Assembly (NCBI RefSeq): GCF_003664035.1
Contig: NZ_RCCK01000015.1
Location: forward strand, 62,001 to 126,000
Length of the DNA stretch: 64,000 bases
Reading direction: 5' to 3'
Source of the DNA: Pedobacter alluvionis
GTDB taxonomy: Bacteria; Bacteroidota; Bacteroidia; Sphingobacteriales; Sphingobacteriaceae
Shown: one piece after another, positions 32,351 to 40,084 of the stretch
Layout of the letters: every line of letters begins with the position of its first letter
How positions within the stretch are numbered: the first letter of the stretch is position 1
Position numbers and translations under genes: made by a program
Notes under the pieces: model-generated
The model's database searches: none
Seen by the model: only the letters and a program-made list of their open reading frames with translations
Told to the model about the DNA's origin: nothing

Positions 32351-33604
32351 TTAATCTTCGTATTTCTTGAAAATAACAGAAGCATTATGGCCACCAAAAC
32401 CGAATGTATTACTTAAAGCAGCTCTAACAGTACGTTTTTGTGCTTTGTTAAAAGTAAAATTCAATTTAGGATCAAATGCAGGATCATCTGTAAAGTGATT
32501 GATTGTTGGAGGAACAATGTCATTTTTAACAGAAAGAATTGCTGCAATAGCCTCAATAGCTCCGGCAGCACCCAAAAGGTGGCCAGTCATTGATTTGGTT
32601 GAGCTGATGTTTAAACGATAAGCATCCTCACCAAATAATGTACCAATGGCTTTGGTTTCACTAATATCACCTAGTGGTGTAGAAGTGCCGTGTACATTGA
32701 TATAATCTATATCAGCAGTTGTTAAACCAGCATCTTTCAGTGCATTAGTCATTACCATTCTAGCGCCCAAACCTTCAGGATGAGGTGCTGTGATGTGATT
32801 TGCATCTGCACTCATTCCACCGCCTACAAGTTCTGCATAAATTTTTGCACCCCTTGCTTTTGCATGTTCAAGTTCTTCTAAAATAATGGTTCCTGCACCT
32901 TCACCAGCTACGAAGCCATCACGGTCTTTATCAAAAGGGCGTGATGCCGTTGCCGGATCTTCATTACGTGTTGATAATGCGTGCATGGCATTAAAACCAC
33001 CCATACCTGCCTCATTGATGATTGCTTCAGAACCACCACTGATAATTACATCAGCCATACCCAAACGGATATAGTTGAATGCATCTATCATTGCGTTTGT
33101 TGAAGAAGCACATGCCGAAACAGTTGCAAAATTTGGCCCACGCAGGCCGTATTTGATTGAAATATGCCCTGGGGCAATGTCCACGATCATTTTAGGGATA
33201 AAAAATGGATTGTATCTTGGCGTACCATCTCCTTTGGCGAAATTCGAAATCTCATCCAAAAAAGTTTTCAATCCACCTATGCCCGCGCCCCATATTACTC
33301 CGATCCGGTTGGTATCTAATTTTTCAAAATCAAAACCACCATCTTTCACAGCTTCATCTGTTGCTACAAGAGCATATTGTACAAACGGATCTAGCTTGCG
33401 GGCTTCTTTTTTCTCCAGAAAATCTTCAGGATTAAAATTTTTAACCTCACATGCGAATTTGGTCTTGAACTTTTCAGTGTCAAAACCCTTAATAGGAGCA
33501 GCGCCACTCACCCCGTTAGTCAATCCTTCCCAAAAATCAGGAACATTATTGCCTATAGGAGTGAGCGCACCCAACCCTGTTACTACTACTCTTTTTAATT
33601 CCAT
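32351..33604 (-). CDS. fabF: 3-oxoacyl-ACP synthase II
   Basis: 417 aa. The Cys-His-His triad is present: VSACASSTNAMIDAF (Cys near residue 164), NVHGTSTPLGD (His near 304) and STKSMTGHLLGAAGA (His near 341). It begins KRVVVTGLGALTPIGNNVP. FabF condenses malonyl-ACP with acyl-ACP to extend fatty acids. It lies 21 nt after acpP, whose product carries its substrates, so the two are cotranscribed. Confidence 0.96.
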   Translation of the reverse strand: MELKRVVVTGLGALTPIGNNVPDFWEGLTNGVSGAAPIKGFDTEKFKTKFACEVKNFNPEDFLEKKEARKLDPFVQYALVATDEAVKDGGFDFEKLDTNRIGVIWGAGIGGLKTFLDEISNFAKGDGTPRYNPFFIPKMIVDIAPGHISIKYGLRGPNFATVSACASSTNAMIDAFNYIRLGMADVIISGGSEAIINEAGMGGFNAMHALSTRNEDPATASRPFDKDRDGFVAGEGAGTIILEELEHAKARGAKIYAELVGGGMSADANHITAPHPEGLGARMVMTNALKDAGLTTADIDYINVHGTSTPLGDISETKAIGTLFGEDAYRLNISSTKSMTGHLLGAAGAIEAIAAILSVKNDIVPPTINHFTDDPAFDPKLNFTFNKAQKRTVRAALSNTFGFGGHNASVIFKKYED

Positions 33605-33625
33605 TTATACTGAAAAAGCGTAATT

Positions 33626-33862
33626 CTATTTAACGTTTTTTTCCAAATAAGCAATCGCCTGGCCAACTGTACCGATGGTTTCAGCCTGATCATCAGGAAT
33701 AGCTACATTGAATTCTTTTTCAAATTCCATAATCAACTCTACGGTATCTAAAGAATCTGCACCTAAATCGTTGGTGAATGAAGCCTCTGGCGTAACTTCG
33801 CTTTCGTCAACACCTAGTTTTTCTACGATAATAGCCTTAACTCTTGAAGCAATATCAGACAT
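33626..33862 (-). CDS. acpP: Acyl carrier protein
   Basis: 78 aa, the normal size. GADSLDTVELIMEFE contains the serine that takes 4'-phosphopantetheine, and the protein is strongly acidic as expected. It is the shuttle for fatty-acid synthesis. It leads acpP-fabF-rnc and has a good promoter 34-64 nt upstream. Confidence 0.97.
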   Translation of the reverse strand: MSDIASRVKAIIVEKLGVDESEVTPEASFTNDLGADSLDTVELIMEFEKEFNVAIPDDQAETIGTVGQAIAYLEKNVK

Positions 33863-33895
33863 AATTTTATAATTTAATGGTTAAATAATTCTGTG

Positions 33896-33926
33896 CAAAG
33901 AAAAATAAATTCTTACAATTTTCAAA
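33896..33926 (-). promoter_or_regulatory. Promoter of acpP-fabF
   Basis: Minus strand: TTTG (33926-33923), exactly 19 nt, TTTCTTTG (33903-33896). It has one mismatch to TAnnTTTG. It leaves a leader of about 30 nt. Confidence 0.7.
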
Positions 33927-34020
33927 TGTTTTTATTTCGATACGTAATTTTGGTACCTCAATAACACAGCGAATATAGAATTAGTTTTTTAATTTCGTTC
34001 TGTAAATAATTTATTTCGCT

Positions 34021-34440
34021 TTGAATAAGACTTACCTAAAACTTACCTTAGACCTTGATTTTATACTAATTGCGATCACAGCACCCCTAAAAGACTATGT
34101 GCTTTGCCACAAAATTAATACCCGGTTAAATACACAATTTGAAAAAATAGAAGACCACGAAATATTTTTTAATATCGACGAACCGGCCTGGTCTTTCTCT
34201 AAATACTACTTTTTTGTAGAGCAAGGTGAGGTAGAATACTACTTAATTTGCAATAAAAGCAGCGATGGTTTTCTAATTCCGGAGATGAGCAAAGTTGATT
34301 TTTTTATTATTATTAAAGAATTTATTGATAAGGAAGATTTGGATTATTTAATTAATGGATTGAATAAACTGCCTGATATACAGGTGGCTGCAAAGATAGA
34401 TCCGACTAAATTAAAGAACCGTGAGAATTTGGTAATATAA
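34021..34440 (+). CDS. IPExxxVDY family protein
   Basis: 139 aa. The family marker appears as LIPEMSKVDFFI (IPE-x3-VD-[YF]) near residue 90, with the usual LDLDFILIAITAPLKDYVLC opening. It is a Bacteroidota-specific family of unknown function, normally next to pyk, as here (pyk starts 147 nt downstream). The start is apparently TTG 34021: no ATG exists in frame between the upstream stop and the conserved region. Its acpP-facing side is divergent. Confidence 0.85.
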   Translation: MNKTYLKLTLDLDFILIAITAPLKDYVLCHKINTRLNTQFEKIEDHEIFFNIDEPAWSFSKYYFFVEQGEVEYYLICNKSSDGFLIPEMSKVDFFIIIKEFIDKEDLDYLINGLNKLPDIQVAAKIDPTKLKNRENLVI

Positions 34441-34520
34441 AAATTATATACATGGTGTATTAAATACACTATATTTGACGGTTACAAACAAAGAACAAAA
34501 AAACAAAATATATAAAATTT

Positions 34521-34569
34521 AATGCAGTTTGATTATTTTAGATAATAATTTGCTTTCTTAAACTGCATT
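34521..34569 (+). promoter_or_regulatory. Inverted repeat in the pyk leader
   Basis: AATGCAGTTT (34521-34530) and AAACTGCATT (34560-34569) are perfect 10-bp complements with a 29-nt loop, ending 18 nt before the pyk ATG. Formed in RNA it would place a stem close to the start site; formed in DNA it is a possible operator. No U-tract follows, so it is not a terminator. Confidence 0.5.
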
Positions 34570-34587
34570 GCTAAAATCAATTAATAA

Positions 34588-36018
34588 ATGAAACCTTTTC
34601 ATTCGAGAACTAAAATTGTTGCCACGCTTGGGCCTGCATCAGCAAAACCAGATGTATTATATAGTATGTTTAACGCAGGTTTAGACGTTTGCCGTCTAAA
34701 TTTTTCACACGGATCACAGGCAGATCATCAAGCGGTTTTGGATACTATCCGCGATTTAAATAAAAAATACGAATATAATGTAGGTATTCTTGCCGATTTA
34801 CAGGGACCTAAAATCCGTATTGGTTTAGTGAAAGAAGGTGGTATTAACCTGATTAATGGAAAAACTACCGTGATTACCACTACCGAATGTGTAGGTAACG
34901 AAGAACGGATTTACATCACTTATCAAAGCTTTCCTCAGGATGTTCAGGCTGGTGAAATTATTCTTTTGGATGATGGAAAGCTTCAAATGAAAGTAATTTC
35001 TACCAACTTAAAGGATGAAGTAGTTTGCGAGATTGTTCATGGTGGTATTTTAACTTCAAGAAAAGGTGTTAACCTGCCAAATACTAAGGTTTCTATTCCT
35101 TCTTTAACTCCGGAAGACCGCGAAAACTTAGAATTTGTACTGGAAAACGATGTAGAATGGATCGGTTTATCTTTCGTGCGTAAGGCTGATGACATTATCG
35201 AACTTAAAAAGATTATTGCGGAGCGTGGCAAAACTGCCCGTGTAATTGCTAAAATAGAAAAACCGGAAGCTATCGCTAACATTGATGAAATTATCGCTGT
35301 TTCTGATGGTATTATGGTTGCCCGTGGTGATTTAGGTGTTGAATGTCCGATGGAAGAAGTTCCATTGTTACAAAAAATGATTGTTGCTAAATGTAGAGCA
35401 GCTTCTAAACCAGTAATTGTGGCTACCCAGATGTTAGAAAGTATGATCACTACACCCCGGCCAACACGTGCAGAGGTAAATGATGTAGCTAACTCTGTTC
35501 TGGATGGTGCTGATGCGGTAATGTTAAGTGGAGAAACTTCAGTTGGTGAATTCCCGCTGATTGTTATCGAAACCATGCAAAAAATTATCCAGAACATTGA
35601 GCAAAACAATTATCCTTTCAATCCTGATAAGTTTTTAAAACCAAAATCACCATCTTTCTTAAGCGACGCGATTTGCGATTCGGCTTGTTTCTTAGCGAAA
35701 CAGACCAATGCCGTAGGTATTGTGTCGATGACTTTAAGCGGTTATACTGCTTTCGAAATTTCGAGTCACCGTCCGGAGGCTTTAACCTTTATTTTTACCA
35801 GTAACAGGGCCTTATTAAATGCAGTAAGTTTGCTTTGGGGCGTTAGAGGTTTCTACTACGATAAATGGGAAAGCACCGATAACACCATTATTGAGGTGAA
35901 CGAATTCTTAAAAAGCAAAAAAATGGTTAAACAAGGCGATATCGTAATCAATACCGCTGCTATTCCGATGGAAGCAAAAGGAAAGACCAATATGTTAAAA
36001 ATTACAGTTATAGATTAG
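34588..36018 (+). CDS. pyk: Pyruvate kinase
   Basis: 476 aa. It begins RTKIVATLGPASAKPDVLYS, then LNFSHGSQADH; active-site IAKIEKPEAIANIDEII carries the catalytic Lys and metal-binding Glu, followed by DGIMVARGDLGVE. ATQMLESMITTPRPTRAEVND is also diagnostic. It makes ATP and pyruvate in the last step of glycolysis. It lies in the usual position after the IPExxxVDY gene and ends at a strong terminator. Confidence 0.97.
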   Translation: MKPFHSRTKIVATLGPASAKPDVLYSMFNAGLDVCRLNFSHGSQADHQAVLDTIRDLNKKYEYNVGILADLQGPKIRIGLVKEGGINLINGKTTVITTTECVGNEERIYITYQSFPQDVQAGEIILLDDGKLQMKVISTNLKDEVVCEIVHGGILTSRKGVNLPNTKVSIPSLTPEDRENLEFVLENDVEWIGLSFVRKADDIIELKKIIAERGKTARVIAKIEKPEAIANIDEIIAVSDGIMVARGDLGVECPMEEVPLLQKMIVAKCRAASKPVIVATQMLESMITTPRPTRAEVNDVANSVLDGADAVMLSGETSVGEFPLIVIETMQKIIQNIEQNNYPFNPDKFLKPKSPSFLSDAICDSACFLAKQTNAVGIVSMTLSGYTAFEISSHRPEALTFIFTSNRALLNAVSLLWGVRGFYYDKWESTDNTIIEVNEFLKSKKMVKQGDIVINTAAIPMEAKGKTNMLKITVID

Positions 36019-36037
36019 TTTTTCTAACATCATACGT

Positions 36038-36074
36038 AAAATGCTCCCGATTTTTAACCGGGAGCATTTTTTTT
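36038..36074 (+). terminator. Rho-independent terminator of pyk
   Basis: AAATGCTCCCG, loop of 9 nt, CGGGAGCATTT and a run of T. A strong stem-loop 20 nt after the pyk stop. Confidence 0.93.
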
Positions 36075-36088
36075 ATCAATAAAAAATA

Positions 36089-36096
36089 TACTTTTG
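36089..36096 (+). promoter_or_regulatory. -7 box of the tRNA-Ser gene
   Basis: TACTTTTG fits TAnnTTTG and ends 11 nt before the tRNA 5' end, placing transcription start a few nt before it. The -33 region overlaps the pyk terminator and is not a clear TTTG. Confidence 0.5.
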
Positions 36097-36107
36097 CAAT
36101 CCAACAC

Positions 36108-36193
<86 letters not shown>

Positions 36194-36639
36194 AAATGTA
36201 TAATCAAAATAGACAAAAATGATTTAGACTTTATGTTTAAGGCTTTTGGCGGCACTTTCAATTAAGGCTTTTAGGCAGGGTGAGGGTTTTGATGCGTTGT
36301 ATGATATATACAGAAACGGGTATTTTTAGCTGCCTTCTATTGGAAAAATTAAGTTTTCGTCTGATTTTTAATTAGTTTGGTTGTTAAACGATTTATTCAT
36401 TATTACCGGGCAATAATAATCGTCTTCTTTATCATTTCTCAAAATTTTGCTTCTTTTTTTTCTGATTTCCTCTCTGCATGATTCCTTAGATAGGAAATTG
36501 TTAGTGGCCTGATTGTATTTAAAATCTGATCATTTCCCAAGAATGTGCAAATTCAAGGTAAAATAATATTTATGCTTTATTATTTTAATTTAATGTAATC
36601 AATTTAGTAAGTTTTATTTGATTATATTTATGAAGGCTA

Positions 36640-36699
36640 TTGATCGTTATCAACAATTTCTTTGATATAAGTCAATATCTATTTGTCTTTTATTGACAA
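36640..36699. promoter_or_regulatory. Phased cluster of three FNR-like dyads
   Basis: Dyad 1 is TTGATCGTTATCAA (36640-36653), a perfect match to the enteric FNR consensus TTGAT-N4-ATCAA. Dyad 2 is TTGATATAAGTCAA (36662-36675), one base off. Dyad 3 is TTGTC-N7-GACAA (36683-36699). Their centres are 36646.5, 36668.5 and 36691, so the steps are 22 and 22.5 bp, about two helical turns. They lie 440 bp before a Crp/Fnr-type regulator gene. Binding by that or another Crp/Fnr protein is inferred. Confidence 0.55.
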
Positions 36700-37067
36700 C
36701 CTTTGAGAATAACTATCATTAAAACTGAGTTAACCAAATGGATAGTCTAAAGAAAATAGCTCCACATCAAAAAAATAAGTTATCAAATGCGCGCCAGTCA
36801 AGATAGACAGATAGTCTTTAACTCCGATTTTTAGCCTACCCCGTCAAAGACACTTCTCAATGGAGTTAAATGCCCAAATTTTCACATCAAAAGTGCATAT
36901 TGTAGGCCTGCAATGTTAGATTGTCTAAAGTCGTTTAAAGAAGTCCTATCATCACGCCAGGCTTATTAAAGTGAGTTGTTTTGATACTGAAAGGAGTAGT
37001 TCTGTTAGGATTTTACCAATTCAAAGGAACTTTGCTGTCGTCGGCAAAAAAAAAGCTCTTCATCAGG

Positions 37068-37075
37068 TAGTTTTG
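37068..37075 (+). promoter_or_regulatory. Candidate -7 box of the receiver-Crp/Fnr gene
   Basis: TAGTTTTG matches TAnnTTTG, 66 nt before the ATG at 37142. No -33 TTTG is seen at 19-20 nt. Confidence 0.35.
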
Positions 37076-37141
37076 ATCAGTAATAAACAATCACCGATAT
37101 CGCAAAGTGATTGGCGGTCAAAAGATAAAAAAATATATTGA

Positions 37142-38203
37142 ATGGAAGGATCCAAGATATTGATTATTCTCAAAGATTCTGGGCTAAGGTCCAAAATTTC
37201 AGACATACTGCTGTTCAGTAAGTATGTAGTTGAATTAACCGATAGTGGAAAGCAAGCGATGGAGATAGTTAAAAGCCACCGTGTCGACTTAATTATCTGT
37301 GGAATTGAGTTATATGGAATTGATGGATATGGGGTGGTGAGGATGTTAAACAAATTTGTGGACACTGCTGGGATTGGGCTGATTATGTTATTAGAAACTG
37401 GGGATCAGGCCGCATTACGAAGGGCAATGGAAATCGGTGCAGATGGTTATCTGTCAACTAGTTTTGATGATGCTGAACTTTTGAACCAGGTGGAGGTAAG
37501 GTTAAAGAAAAAGAGATTTCAGCAAGAACTTTTTTTAAAACAGCATTTTCAGGAAAGAAGCATGATCGAATCCAGCAACGAAATGTTTTGGCTGGATGAG
37601 AAATTAGACCGGCTGAAGGCTCGCTTCTTTAGAAAGAACCAGACTATTTATTATCAGGGGGAACATCAGTCAGGTCTTTACTATCTGGTATCTGGCAATG
37701 TTAAGACATTTATCTCAGATAGCTCAGGAAATCTCTTAATCACCGACATCTATGGGCCTGGGGAGTATTTTGGACTTCAGGATTTTGCTCTTGGTTCTCA
37801 TGCTTTTCACACCTCAAAGGCGATATCAGACGCTGAAGTTATCGCAATTCCACTGAAAGATGTTAATGAGCTTATCGTTGAATATCCGGATATACTAAGA
37901 GTTTTTGTTAAAAAACTTGCAAAGTCGGTAAGGGATATGGAAGAAAAGGCAATGGCACTTGCTCATGCCTCGGTGCGAGAGCGGGTGGCGGCTGCCATTA
38001 TCAGACTTGCAAAGCAGGGGAAGAACTCTTCAGATAAAATTCGTGTCAGTCTCCCCAGAGCTGATCTGGCAAATATCGTTGGCATAGCTTCAGAGACTTT
38101 GAGTAGAATCCTTAGTGATTTTGTAAGGGATGGACTGATAGAAAAGGATGGGAATGACATTCTTCTTAATAGTATAGAGAAACTTCGGAAAGTAAATAGG
38201 TAG
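37142..38203 (+). CDS. Crp/Fnr-type regulator fused to a degenerate receiver domain
   Basis: 353 aa, three parts. Residues 1-125 have a receiver (REC) fold, but the phosphate-accepting Asp is Gly54 (VDLIICGIELYGIDGYG), the N-terminal acidic pair is Leu10-Lys11, and the conserved Lys is Thr106 (GYLSTSF). Residues 160-275 are a cyclic-nucleotide-binding-like domain (QTIYYQGEHQSGLYYLVSGN). Residues 280-353 are an intact Crp-type winged helix (RADLANIVGIASETLSRILSD). The architecture is known in Bacteroidota, usually with a normal REC. Here REC cannot be phosphorylated the usual way, so it may sense something else or only dimerise. AT-rich neighbourhood beside tRNA-Ser. Confidence 0.85.
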   Translation: MEGSKILIILKDSGLRSKISDILLFSKYVVELTDSGKQAMEIVKSHRVDLIICGIELYGIDGYGVVRMLNKFVDTAGIGLIMLLETGDQAALRRAMEIGADGYLSTSFDDAELLNQVEVRLKKKRFQQELFLKQHFQERSMIESSNEMFWLDEKLDRLKARFFRKNQTIYYQGEHQSGLYYLVSGNVKTFISDSSGNLLITDIYGPGEYFGLQDFALGSHAFHTSKAISDAEVIAIPLKDVNELIVEYPDILRVFVKKLAKSVRDMEEKAMALAHASVRERVAAAIIRLAKQGKNSSDKIRVSLPRADLANIVGIASETLSRILSDFVRDGLIEKDGNDILLNSIEKLRKVNR

Positions 38204-38412
38204 TAAAATCATGATGTATTTACAGGTTTTAATCAAAATTTTCCAGGCAGGTATAATTCTGAAAAAAATCAAGGTTTCAATTGTCGACGGTCATGTTATC
38301 ACCTTTGCCAGATAAGGAACTTAGATTAATTGACTTAAAGCCCCATAGATATTGAAAGGCAAGAGAATTGTTTTTGCAGTTGTTGAGCATATTAACAGAT
38401 AGGTTAAATACA

Positions 38413-38982
38413 ATGAAAATAAAATCAATAAAAGAAATTAAATTATTCCTCAATTTTTTTCTGCCAATTATAAACAATACCAACCGCCATGCATTACGTT
38501 ATGTTTTCAGGCATTCTATCTTTGAAGAGATTCCGAGCGGTAATAAAATTTCCGTAGATACCTTTTTTGGTTATTCAGATAGCTTTATTCTCGTATTACA
38601 GGGATTTGTGAGTGGATATATTCTTGAATGTCCGATGCCAAGACGTGATGTTTGGTTGGGAGTATCCGGTAGTGTATACTTTAACGAAAGCGTGGTAAAC
38701 GAAGCTAAGGGATTCAATCTTGAGGCTCTGGAAGATTCCTGGGTATTGATAATACCCCGCAAAGAACTTGAAAAGGGCTGTGATGATTACCCAATACTAA
38801 ACCGCCTTTTTAGTCATTTGCTATTTCCAAATGCAATAAGAGATCTCAACAGCATAACACTGCTCTCTAAACTGGATGGCTCCGCAAACAAGTTAAGGTA
38901 TTTCAAAACGATTTACCCTAAGGTCTGGAAGCAGGTGCCTGAAAGGATTTATAGAACTTACCTCATTCAGCCAGACTTTTAG
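38413..38982 (+). CDS. Crp/Fnr-like protein truncated within its DNA-binding helix
   Basis: 189 aa from ATG 38413; a TTG further upstream (38368) is less likely. The N-terminal half is a cNMP-binding-like domain (FILVLQGFVSGYILE, GFNLEALEDSWVLIIPRKEL). The C-terminus follows the pattern of short Crp/Fnr regulators of this phylum (LLSKLDGSANKLRYFKTIYP, KQVPERIYRTYL), but stops after IQPDF. Reading on in frame: TAG, Ser, TGA, then VWKKQI and TGA at 39007-39009. Homologues have ITPETLSRIR or similar here, so the two stops sit where Leu and Arg belong, in the recognition helix. Likely a decayed regulator, or a protein working without DNA binding. Confidence 0.72.
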   Translation: MKIKSIKEIKLFLNFFLPIINNTNRHALRYVFRHSIFEEIPSGNKISVDTFFGYSDSFILVLQGFVSGYILECPMPRRDVWLGVSGSVYFNESVVNEAKGFNLEALEDSWVLIIPRKELEKGCDDYPILNRLFSHLLFPNAIRDLNSITLLSKLDGSANKLRYFKTIYPKVWKQVPERIYRTYLIQPDF

Positions 38983-39090
38983 TCGTGAGTCTGGAAAAAG
39001 CAAATTTGATTCTTTATACGCCATGACAATTTTACTTTGTTAATGGCTATTAACATAACCTGAATACTTCCAGTAATCGATATATCTAAT

Positions 39091-39750
39091 ATGACCCGGC
39101 TATTCCTTACTTATCTTTTTTTATACATAGTGTTTTTGGCTTCACTAAATTTTTATGGAGAGTTACATTATTTCCGAAGTTTTAAAATCGACATTCTAGG
39201 TTTCGCCGACACCATTGATCTTTTGATCTCTGAAAGGGTTTTCTCCATAACAAAAGAATTAGCAATTTCGTTTTTAATGCCCTTAGTTATTTGTTTGATA
39301 TTTATTGGCTGCAGTTGGGCTAAAGACACATGCTCTGAACGGATTTTTAGAAATTTATGCTTAATTATCGGACTTGTTCCATTTATACTTTTTTTCTGCT
39401 TTTCCTTTCAGTCTGATTTTGAAAAGATTTTAGTTCCATTCCTTATTACCTTGGTGTTATTCTTGTTTTTGTGGATTGTTTTATTTCATGTAAGGCTATT
39501 TCAACTGAAATGTGTTTGCATACACCTATTTTTGAGCTCATGTATTTTTGTGGGATTTTTTAAAATTGCCAGTATTGACAGGCATATCAGCACCAAAATG
39601 ACTTCAACAAAAGTATCTCTGCCATTTAATGATATGGTTACGGCTGAATTTTACAAACACTCGATTTTTTTGGGAAGTACTGAGGAATTTGATTTTTATT
39701 ACGATATAAGTAATGGAAGGGGAATAATTGAACCAAAAAGCAATATGTAG
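39091..39750 (+). CDS. Orphan multi-pass membrane protein
   Basis: 219 aa, very hydrophobic. About five membrane segments can be seen, at residues 3-20, 55-75, 90-107, 113-132 and 140-160, followed by a soluble C-terminal 55-60 residues (STKMTSTKVSLPFNDMVTAE, ending EPKSNM). Codon use is AT-rich like the rest of this stretch. I do not recognise the family and there is no partner gene in tight linkage. The frame continues past the TAG for 35 codons with a CPHC motif (see findings). Confidence 0.6.
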   Translation: MTRLFLTYLFLYIVFLASLNFYGELHYFRSFKIDILGFADTIDLLISERVFSITKELAISFLMPLVICLIFIGCSWAKDTCSERIFRNLCLIIGLVPFILFFCFSFQSDFEKILVPFLITLVLFLFLWIVLFHVRLFQLKCVCIHLFLSSCIFVGFFKIASIDRHISTKMTSTKVSLPFNDMVTAEFYKHSIFLGSTEEFDFYYDISNGRGIIEPKSNM

Positions 39751-40084
39751 CCAGGAGTTTTGTGCAGCATCTTTTTTGATATCACTTGTCCACATTGTAA
39801 CCGGAATGAGAGTTCGGTTGTCGAACATCTGGATTCATATTGCTTGTATTTCAAATAAATTTTAATGATCAATATTGTTGTTATCGCTAAATTACCAATG
39901 TTTTCTTAGGCAACATATAGTTAAAAAGAGAAATTGTAGATTAGTATCAGGTCGGGTGTCCAAAAGTCTGAAGTAATTTGTCTGGCTATTTACGCTTTCC
40001 TCCAAGCCTTATGCCCATTTTGTATCACGATTAATACCAGTCGTTTGCCAAAACAGTATTATTTTTATCGCAAGATTAACTAAC
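39751..40084. other. 334-bp intergenic region before the DPP-IV-type gene
   Basis: The first 108 nt stay open in the frame of the preceding membrane protein, encoding ITCPHCNRNESSVVEH before TAA at 39856-39858. The rest has no recognisable gene. No complete -33/-7 pair precedes the peptidase gene; TTTG at 40044-40047 and TATTTTTA at 40060-40067 are too close together. Confidence 0.5.
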
